Assembly (NCBI RefSeq): GCF_014876185.1
Contig: NZ_JADALJ010000001.1
Span: forward strand, 248,001 to 312,000
DNA: 64,000 nt
Origin: Rufibacter sp. LB8
GTDB lineage: Bacteria > Bacteroidota > Bacteroidia > Cytophagales > Hymenobacteraceae
Direction of reading: 5' to 3'
Shown here: positions 55,941 to 62,603 of the stretch, piece after piece
Layout: each line of letters opens with the position of its first letter
How positions within the stretch are numbered: the first letter of the stretch is position 1
Notes under the pieces: model-generated
What the model saw: only the letters and a program-made list of their open reading frames with translations
What the model was told of the DNA's origin: nothing
Database searches by the model: none
Position numbers and translations under genes: made by a program

Positions 55941-55986
55941 TTTCCGTTTTTGGCTCCGTTTCTGGAAATGAAGCCAAAAACGGAAA
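55941..55986. repeat. GTTTTCGG-family palindrome (copy 20, GTTTTTGGCT subtype)
   Basis: TTTCCGTTTTTGGCTCCGTT paired with GGAAATGAAGCCAAAAACGGAAA, 16 bp before the next start. Confidence 0.8.
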
Positions 55987-56002
55987 AGACAAAATACAAA
56001 CC

Positions 56003-57385
56003 ATGGCCACCAATCATAAGTTGATATTTTTGGGCCTCGCCCTACAGGTTACCAGTCTCAGCAGCTGTGCCCAGAAGGCTAGCCAAACATCCAGCACTGC
56101 CACGGTGGTAGTGGAGGAAAATGTGGCATTCCCGGGGGCCGAAGGTTTCGGGAAGAACACCACCGGCGGCAGGGGCGGACAGGTGCTGATTGTCTCCAAC
56201 CTGAACGACAACGGCCCGGGCAGTTTGCGTGAAGCCATCCGAAAGAAGGGCCCTAGAATTATAGTGTTTTCGGTGTCTGGGAACATTGCCCTGGAAGCGC
56301 CGCTGGATATTAATAATGGTGATGTCACCATTGCCGGTCAATCTGCGCCCGGTGATGGCATCTGCATTCAGAACTACCCCGTGAGCATTAAGGCCGACAA
56401 CGTGATTGTACGCTACATGCGCTTCAGGCTAGGGGACAAGGCCAATCAACAAGCCGATGCCGTTAGCGGAAACAAAGGCGTGAGCAATATCATTATTGAC
56501 CATTGCTCCATGGGGTGGGCCACCGATGAAAACGCTTCGTTTTATCGCAACCAGAACTTTACGCTGCAGTGGAGCATCATCTCTGAGAGTTTGAACTCGT
56601 CTGTACACGCCAAAGGCGAACACGGTTACGGCGGTATCTGGGGCGGTCGCGGCGCGTCTTTCCACCACAATTTAATCGCTAACCACAACAGTAGAACGCC
56701 GCGTTTCAGCGGTTCTTCCACTACGCCCAACCCGCCAGATGAACTGGTAGATTTCACCAACAACGTGATTTACAACTGGGGCCAGAACAACGTGTACGGC
56801 GGTGAGAAAGGCCGTTACAACCTGGTGAACAATTACTACAAGGCGGGCGCGGCCACCACGTCTTCCAAGAAAAACCGCATCGTGAATCCCTCGGCACCCT
56901 TCGGGAAGTTTTTTTTGGCGGGCAATTATGTTGACGGTTACCCTGAAATCTCCAAAGATAACTGGGCAGGCGGCGTGCAGCCAGACAACAAAGATTCGTT
57001 GAACACCTTGAAAATGGCCAAGCCGTTTGCCGTGACTTCCATCAACGTGCAGGAGCCGCAAGCCGCGTTTGAGGCCGTATTACAACACGCCGGAGCCAGC
57101 CTGAAAAGAGACGCCGCAGACGCACGCGTGGTGGCCGAAGTGAGAGCCGGAAAATCTACCAACGGCAAAAAAGCCAACGGCATTATTGATTCGCAGCAAG
57201 ATGTGGGCGGCTGGCCCGAGCTGAAGTCGGCGCCGGCACCGGAGGACAAAGACCAGGACGGCATGGCCGATGCCTGGGAGAAAGCTCAGAAACTGAACCC
57301 AGCCGATGCCTCTGACGCCGCCGCCAAAACCCTGCACAAACATTACACCAACATAGAAGTGTATTTGAACAGTTTAGTAAAATAG
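56003..57385 (+). CDS. Pectate lyase, PL1 family (second copy)
   Basis: A 460-residue PL1 enzyme with a lipoprotein signal (LQVTSLSSCAQ, Cys near 22). It has AFPGAEGFGKNTTGGRGGQV near 41, VSNLNDNGPGSLREAIRKKG, IIIDHCSMGWATDENASFYR near 162 and GYGGIWGGRGASFHHNLIAN near 211. A DKDQDGMADAWE calcium-type loop is near 416. It differs from the first copy mainly in Gly for Ser in the SMGWATDE motif and in central loops, so cleavage pattern or methylation preference may differ. 13 bp precede the first pectin esterase. Confidence 0.92.
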   Translation: MATNHKLIFLGLALQVTSLSSCAQKASQTSSTATVVVEENVAFPGAEGFGKNTTGGRGGQVLIVSNLNDNGPGSLREAIRKKGPRIIVFSVSGNIALEAPLDINNGDVTIAGQSAPGDGICIQNYPVSIKADNVIVRYMRFRLGDKANQQADAVSGNKGVSNIIIDHCSMGWATDENASFYRNQNFTLQWSIISESLNSSVHAKGEHGYGGIWGGRGASFHHNLIANHNSRTPRFSGSSTTPNPPDELVDFTNNVIYNWGQNNVYGGEKGRYNLVNNYYKAGAATTSSKKNRIVNPSAPFGKFFLAGNYVDGYPEISKDNWAGGVQPDNKDSLNTLKMAKPFAVTSINVQEPQAAFEAVLQHAGASLKRDAADARVVAEVRAGKSTNGKKANGIIDSQQDVGGWPELKSAPAPEDKDQDGMADAWEKAQKLNPADASDAAAKTLHKHYTNIEVYLNSLVK

Positions 57386-57398
57386 AAAAGCAACCCGC

Positions 57399-58340
57399 AT
57401 GAAGTTTCTCCTTGGTTTAAGTCTGGTATTCCTGAGTTTCCTGGGCCACGCCCAGCAGCGAAAGCTGGTGGTGGCACAGGACGGCTCCGGCGACCATAAA
57501 ACCATAGCGGCAGCCATTGAGGCCATTCCAGCGTTCCCCACGGAGCGCGTGGAAATCCATATCAAGAACGGCACCTACCGTGAGAAACTGGTCATTCCTT
57601 CCTGGAAAACCAAGCTTTCTTTCATTGGCGAAGACCGGGAGAAAACCATCATCGTGTTCAATGATTATTCCGGGAAAGGGAACATCAACACGTTCACGTC
57701 ATACACGGTGCTGGTGCAGGGCAACGAGTTCAGGGCCGAGAATCTCACTTTCCAGAACGATGCCGGTCCGGTGGGCCAGGCGGTGGCCCTGCACGTGGAA
57801 GCCGACCGCTGCGTCTTCAAAAACTGCCGCATCATTGGCGACCAGGACACCATTTACGCCGGGGCAGACAACAGCCGCCAGTATTATCTGAACTGCTACA
57901 TTGAGGGCACCACAGATTTTATCTTCGGGCCGGCCACGGCGGTGTTTGAGAACTGCACCATCCATTGCAAGAAGAACTCTTACATCACGGCCGCCTCCAC
58001 GCCGCAGAACCAGCCCTTTGGGTTTGTGTTTCTGAACTGCAAGATTACTGCGTCTGAGGCGGCCACCAAAGTCTATCTGGGCAGACCGTGGCGACCCTTC
58101 GCGCAGACGGTTTTTTTGAACACAGAATTAGGTGTGTTTATTCGGCCGGAAGGCTGGCACAACTGGAACAAACCAGACGCAGAGAAAACCGCTTTTTACG
58201 CCGAATACAAATCAAAAGGCCCCGGCGCCGCAAAAGACGAACGCGTGGCCTGGTCCAAACAACTCAGTAAAAAAGAAGCCAAACGCTACAAACCAGAGAA
58301 AGTGCTGGCCGGCCAGGACAATTGGAAACCAGAGAAATAA
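57399..58340 (+). CDS. Pectinesterase, CE8 family (first copy)
   Basis: Removes methyl esters from homogalacturonan, preparing it for pectate lyases. The 313-residue beta-helix protein has a Sec signal (MKFLLGLSLVFLSFLGHAQ), then VVAQDGSGDHKTIAAAIEAI. The catalytic aspartates are in IGDQDTIYAG near 147-156 and GTTDFIFGPATAVFENC near 170-186. The substrate-binding Arg/Trp are in YLGRPWRPFAQTVFLNTELG near 226-245, followed by PEGWHNWNK. All key CE8 residues are present. Confidence 0.94.
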   Translation: MKFLLGLSLVFLSFLGHAQQRKLVVAQDGSGDHKTIAAAIEAIPAFPTERVEIHIKNGTYREKLVIPSWKTKLSFIGEDREKTIIVFNDYSGKGNINTFTSYTVLVQGNEFRAENLTFQNDAGPVGQAVALHVEADRCVFKNCRIIGDQDTIYAGADNSRQYYLNCYIEGTTDFIFGPATAVFENCTIHCKKNSYITAASTPQNQPFGFVFLNCKITASEAATKVYLGRPWRPFAQTVFLNTELGVFIRPEGWHNWNKPDAEKTAFYAEYKSKGPGAAKDERVAWSKQLSKKEAKRYKPEKVLAGQDNWKPEK

Positions 58341-58346
58341 GTGACA

Positions 58347-58390
58347 TTCCGTTTTCGGGCTCAATTCTGGAAATGGAGCCGAAAACGGAA
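58347..58390. repeat. GTTTTCGG-family palindrome (copy 21)
   Basis: TTCCGTTTTCGGGCTCAATTC paired with GGAAATGGAGCCGAAAACGGAA, 6 bp after the first pectinesterase stop. Confidence 0.85.
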
Positions 58391-58430
58391 GTTGAGTAAT
58401 CCTGCCCAGCGCAGATTTTAAAAGAGCAAC

Positions 58431-59663
58431 ATGAAAAACCTGAACCTAATCGCCCTCGCCTTTATACTAATGATTGCTGGGGCCTGCCGCACCAGCCAAA
58501 GCACTACCCGCGCTACAACGTCTGCTTCACCAACCGGTAAACCGTACTCCGTCTGGATGGCTGATTCTGAGATGAAGCGTAGCCCGCAAGGCTGGATGAT
58601 TGATTTCCGGCCGGTGCCCAAATGGGATTACACGCAAGGTTTGTTCGCGAGTGCGCTGGATAGGGTGTATAAGAAGACTAATGACCCAAAGTACCTGACC
58701 TACATCAAGGCCTTCGCAGATACCATGATTACTGAGCAGGGCGTGATTAAAACTTACAAGAAGTCAGACTACAACATTGACCGCGTGAACCCTGGTAAAT
58801 TCCTGATTGAGTTGCACCAGAAAACCGGTCAGCAAAAGTATAAAATTGCTTTGGATGAACTGCGTGACCAGATGCGCACGCACCCCAGAACGTCTGAGGG
58901 CGGTTTCTGGCACAAGAAAATCTATCCGCACCAAATGTGGCTGGACGGTCTGTACATGGCCGCGCCGTTTCTGGCGCAGTATGGCGTGACGTATAACGAG
59001 CCCTCCATTCATGATGATGTCATCAAGCAATTCGTTTTGGTGGACAAATACACCTGGGATGCCAAGAAAGGCCTGTTTTACCACGGCTGGGACGAAAAAC
59101 GTGAACAGAAGTGGGCTGATCCCAAAACTGGTTTGTCGCCCAATGTTTGGGGACGGGCCATGGGCTGGTTATCGATGGCTTTGGTAGATGCGCTGGATTA
59201 CATTCCGCAGAACCATCCGCAGCGCGGAGAGATGTTGCGCATTACTAATAAAATGGCCCAGGCCATAGCCCAGTACCAGGAACCCAAAACCGGACTTTGG
59301 TACCAAGTGGTGGACCAAGGCAATAGAGAAGGCAATTACCTGGAAGGTTCGGCCTCCAGCATGTTCACGTATTTCCTGCTTAAGGCCACCAAGAAAGGCT
59401 ACATTGACCAGAAATATAGGACCAACGCGCGCAAAGGCTACAATGGTTTATTGCAAAACCTAATCAAGGAAAACCCAGACGGTACCATCAGCATTACCAG
59501 CGTGTGCGCTGTGGCCGGCTTGGGCGGAACGCCGTACCGTGACGGTTCTTACGAATATTATATCAACGAGGAGAAGCGCGACAATGACCCAAAAGCGGTG
59601 TCGCCGTTCATCATGGCGTCATTGGAGATAGAGGAATTAGACAAGGCAGCCGCCAAAAAATAA
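58431..59663 (+). CDS. Unsaturated uronyl hydrolase, GH105 (YteR/RhiN-like)
   Basis: Hydrolyses the unsaturated uronic acid from the non-reducing end of lyase products, yielding DKI for KduI. The 410-residue lipoprotein (LIALAFILMIAGAC, Cys near 19) has WDYTQGLFASALDRVY near 65-80, PHQMWLDGLYMAAPFLAQYG near 166-185 (catalytic Asp in MWLDG), and SPNVWGRAMGWLSMALVDAL near 236-255. These match GH105 proteins. Whether the substrate is unsaturated galacturonyl-rhamnose or galacturonyl-galacturonate cannot be told; the neighbouring homogalacturonan enzymes favour the latter. Confidence 0.93.
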   Translation: MKNLNLIALAFILMIAGACRTSQSTTRATTSASPTGKPYSVWMADSEMKRSPQGWMIDFRPVPKWDYTQGLFASALDRVYKKTNDPKYLTYIKAFADTMITEQGVIKTYKKSDYNIDRVNPGKFLIELHQKTGQQKYKIALDELRDQMRTHPRTSEGGFWHKKIYPHQMWLDGLYMAAPFLAQYGVTYNEPSIHDDVIKQFVLVDKYTWDAKKGLFYHGWDEKREQKWADPKTGLSPNVWGRAMGWLSMALVDALDYIPQNHPQRGEMLRITNKMAQAIAQYQEPKTGLWYQVVDQGNREGNYLEGSASSMFTYFLLKATKKGYIDQKYRTNARKGYNGLLQNLIKENPDGTISITSVCAVAGLGGTPYRDGSYEYYINEEKRDNDPKAVSPFIMASLEIEELDKAAAKK

Positions 59664-59668
59664 GGAGG
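59662..59668 (+). promoter_or_regulatory. Perfect Shine-Dalgarno before the second pectinesterase
   Basis: AAGGAGG immediately overlaps the GH105 stop and is 4 nt from the ATG at 59673. Bacteroidota genes usually lack such sites. Confidence 0.5.
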
Positions 59669-59672
59669 AACC

Positions 59673-60659
59673 ATGCGTGTAAAAGGTTTTTTATTGGGGT
59701 TGTTACTGTTTATTTGGGTTTTGCCATCGTTGGCACAAACCTATGATTTCACGGTGGCGAAAGACGGCAGCGGTACTTTCAAAACCGTGCAGGAAGCCAT
59801 CAACGCCGTGCCGGATTTCCGGAAAAACGTGACTACTATCTTCATCAGAAACGGCGTCTACAAAGAGAAACTGACCTTGCCTGCGTCTAAAACTATGGTG
59901 CGCCTGGTAGGCGAGAACGTGCAGAAAACCATTCTCACCTTTGATGATTACGCAGCCAAGAAAAATCGCTTTGGAGAGGAAATGGGCACTACCGGTTCTA
60001 CCAGCTTCTTTGTGTTTGGGGATGATTTTACGGCGGAAAACATCACGTTTGAGAATTCGTCTGGCCCGGTGGGGCAGGCCGTGGCCGTGCGCATTGACGG
60101 CGATAAAGTCACGTTTCTGAATTGTCGGTTTCTGGGTTTCCAGGACACGCTTTATCCGCATGGCGAGAAAAGCCGACAATACTATAAGAACTGTTACATT
60201 GAGGGCACTACTGACTTCATCTTCGGGTGGTCAACCGCGGTGTTTGAGAACTGCGAAATCTTCTCCAAGAAAGGCGGCAATTTCATTACGGCGGCTTCTA
60301 CCATTGAAGGCCAGCCGCATGGTTTTGTCTTTTTGAATTGCAAACTCACCGGTGATGCGCCGGAGAACTCTGTCTACTTAGGAAGACCATGGCGGCCTTT
60401 CGCCAAAACCGTTTTCCTCAACACCCAGATGGGCAAGCACATCAAACCCGAAGGCTGGCACAACTGGAACAAACGAGAGGCCGAAAAGCAAGTGCTGTAC
60501 GCCGAATATAACTCCACCGGGCAGGGCGCTAACAACAAAAAAAGGGTATCCTGGGCAAAGCAACTCACCGAACAGGAAGCGAAAGCCTATACCTTGAAAA
60601 GCATCTTCGGGGATTGGGAACCGTTGGCGGTAAAGCCAGCGCCCGCCGCCGGCAAGTAA
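59673..60659 (+). CDS. Pectinesterase, CE8 family (second copy)
   Basis: A 328-residue CE8 enzyme with a Sec signal (GFLLGLLLFIWVLPSLAQ). The mature protein opens YDFTVAKDGSGTFKTVQEAI. Catalytic region GFQDTLYPHGEKSRQYYKNC near 155-174, GTTDFIFGWSTAVFENC near 176-192, and YLGRPWRPFAKTVFLNTQMG near 235-254 with PEGWHNWNKREAEKQ. It carries an insertion absent from the first copy (EEMGTTGSTSFFVFGDDFTA near 103-122), which places the two in different CE8 branches. 9 bp after GH105. Confidence 0.94.
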   Translation: MRVKGFLLGLLLFIWVLPSLAQTYDFTVAKDGSGTFKTVQEAINAVPDFRKNVTTIFIRNGVYKEKLTLPASKTMVRLVGENVQKTILTFDDYAAKKNRFGEEMGTTGSTSFFVFGDDFTAENITFENSSGPVGQAVAVRIDGDKVTFLNCRFLGFQDTLYPHGEKSRQYYKNCYIEGTTDFIFGWSTAVFENCEIFSKKGGNFITAASTIEGQPHGFVFLNCKLTGDAPENSVYLGRPWRPFAKTVFLNTQMGKHIKPEGWHNWNKREAEKQVLYAEYNSTGQGANNKKRVSWAKQLTEQEAKAYTLKSIFGDWEPLAVKPAPAAGK

Positions 60660-60667
60660 CCATAGCA

Positions 60668-60713
60668 TTTCCGTTTTCGGCTTCATTTTCAGAAATGAGC
60701 CCGAAAACGGAAA
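60668..60713. repeat. GTTTTCGG-family palindrome (copy 22)
   Basis: TTTCCGTTTTCGGCTTCATT paired with AAATGAGCCCGAAAACGGAAA, 8 bp after the second pectinesterase stop. Confidence 0.85.
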
Positions 60714-60767
60714 CCCCGGCAGAAATTCTGCCTGGGGAAAAGTAAAGCGTGCGTAAGCAGTAAGAGT

Positions 60768-62468
60768 ATGAAAAGAATAGGACAGCAGTTGATTTTTTTG
60801 ATAGCCGGTTTCTTGCTGGTAGGTCTGAATTTCAGTCAGGCACAAACACTAGCGTTCCCCGGCGCAGAGGGCTTTGGCAGGTTTACCACCGGCGGCAGGG
60901 GCGGAGCGGTCATAGAAGTCACCAACCTCAATGACTCCGGTACGGGCAGTTTCAGGGCGGCAGTCCTGGCCACGGGCGCCAGAACCATTGTGTTTCGGGT
61001 GAGTGGCACCATTAAATTACTGTCGGCGCTGAGCATTAGAAACGGCAACCTGACCATTGCCGGCCAAACCGCTCCCGGTGATGGCATCTGCATCAGCAAC
61101 CAAACCGTGACCGTTGACGCTGACAACGTGATCATCCGGTACATGCGGTTCAGATTAGGCGATGAAGCACAGGTAGACAATGACGCTATCTGGGGCCGTA
61201 ATAGGCAAAATATCATCTTAGACCACTGTTCTATGAGTTGGTCTGTAGATGAGATTGCCAGTTTTTACCTGAACCGCAACTTCACCATGCAATGGTGTAT
61301 TCTCAGCGAAAGCCTGTTCCGGAGCGTGCATGACAAAGGCGATCACGGGTACGGCGGTATCTGGGGCGGCGACAAAGCATCATTCCACCACAATCTGCTG
61401 GCGCACCACACCAGCCGCAACCCGCGCTTCAACGGCGGTGGTCGGTCGGGCATCAACGGCGGCACGTACCCCAATGAGCACGTGGATTTCCGGAACAACG
61501 TGATTTACAACTGGGGTGGCAACAGCGCTTATGGCGGCGAGAACGGCAACTACAACATGGTCAACAACTACTACAAGTTCGGCCCGGCTACGTCTTCTGG
61601 CGTACGGTCACGCATTGTGCAGGTGTCTTATGAATCTTTGCAAACCTGGGGGCCGGGCTACGGGAAATTTTATGTGGCGGGCAACTATGTACACAACAAC
61701 GCGGCTGTCACGGCAGACAATTGGGCCGGTGGCGTGCAGTATGATTCCAGCCTGCCCTCTGCGCAACGCCCTAACGTACGGTTGCAGGCACCTATTGAGT
61801 ACCACATGGCCACTGACCACACCGCGGTGCAAGCCTATGAAGCCGTATTGGCCCAGGGCGGCGCCAGCCTGAAACGGGATGCCGTAGACACCAGAATAAT
61901 CAATGAAGTGAGAACGGGCACTGCTACGTATGGCGGGGCATTTGGTGCGAACAGAGGAATTATTGACACGCAAACTTCGGTGGGCGGCTGGCCTACGCTC
62001 AATTCGCTGCCCGCGCCCACAGACACTGACAAAGACGGCATGCCAGATGCCTGGGAAAACCAGCAAGGTTTGAATCCCAACTTGGCCACAGACCGAAACC
62101 TGAACACCAGTCCAGACGGCTATACCAACTTAGAACTGTACCTCAACAGCCTGGTGGCCGGTACGCTTACCAGCGCCAAAGAAGAGCAGGAAGCCATTTT
62201 GAATACGGTGTATCCTAACCCATTTGCGGGCAGCACCACCATTGCGTTCACCGTAAACCATAAAAGCCTGGTAAAACTCACCATCTCAGATGTAACCGGA
62301 AAAGAGATTGCCGTCCTTAAAAACGAAATAACAACTCCCGGCAGCCACCAGGTTCTCTGGAACGGTACCAACGACCAGGGCGCTACCTTGCCCGCCGGTC
62401 TGTATTTTTACAGATTGCAGGTAGGCCAAGACCAGGTAGTGAAAAGAGTAGCCTTGCTGCGCGAATAA
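60768..62468 (+). CDS. Pectate lyase, PL1 family with T9SS sorting domain (third copy)
   Basis: A 566-residue PL1 lyase with a Sec signal (LIFLIAGFLLVGLNFSQAQ). It has AFPGAEGFGRFTTGGRGGAV near 29, IILDHCSMSWSVDEIASFYL near 149, GYGGIWGGDKASFHHNLLAH near 196 and a DTDKDGMPDAWE calcium-type loop near 419. Unlike the other two copies it continues into a type A T9SS sorting domain (VYPNPFAGSTTIAFTVNHKS near 480; LPAGLYFYRLQVGQDQVVKR near the end). It should be secreted across the outer membrane and probably surface-anchored or released. Confidence 0.94.
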   Translation: MKRIGQQLIFLIAGFLLVGLNFSQAQTLAFPGAEGFGRFTTGGRGGAVIEVTNLNDSGTGSFRAAVLATGARTIVFRVSGTIKLLSALSIRNGNLTIAGQTAPGDGICISNQTVTVDADNVIIRYMRFRLGDEAQVDNDAIWGRNRQNIILDHCSMSWSVDEIASFYLNRNFTMQWCILSESLFRSVHDKGDHGYGGIWGGDKASFHHNLLAHHTSRNPRFNGGGRSGINGGTYPNEHVDFRNNVIYNWGGNSAYGGENGNYNMVNNYYKFGPATSSGVRSRIVQVSYESLQTWGPGYGKFYVAGNYVHNNAAVTADNWAGGVQYDSSLPSAQRPNVRLQAPIEYHMATDHTAVQAYEAVLAQGGASLKRDAVDTRIINEVRTGTATYGGAFGANRGIIDTQTSVGGWPTLNSLPAPTDTDKDGMPDAWENQQGLNPNLATDRNLNTSPDGYTNLELYLNSLVAGTLTSAKEEQEAILNTVYPNPFAGSTTIAFTVNHKSLVKLTISDVTGKEIAVLKNEITTPGSHQVLWNGTNDQGATLPAGLYFYRLQVGQDQVVKRVALLRE

Positions 62469-62474
62469 AAATCC

Positions 62475-62528
62475 AGTATTTCTGTTTTCGGGCTCATTTC
62501 TGAAAATGAGCCCGAAAACGGAAATACT
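62475..62528. repeat. GTTTTCGG-family palindrome (copy 23, extended)
   Basis: A 54-bp palindrome with extended arms AGTATTTCTGTTTTCGGGCT and complement, 6 bp after the third PL1 stop. Confidence 0.9.
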
Positions 62529-62603
62529 AAAAACCTTCCATCTTCCTTGTCGCAGGCGGCGCTTCTACTTCCTGAGATCTACTAGACAAACAAACTACAA
62601 CGC

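Noticed and set aside
6271-62528. The repeated palindromes as a CRISPR array
   Set aside because: Copies are kilobases apart, separated by genes, variable in sequence, and no cas gene is present.
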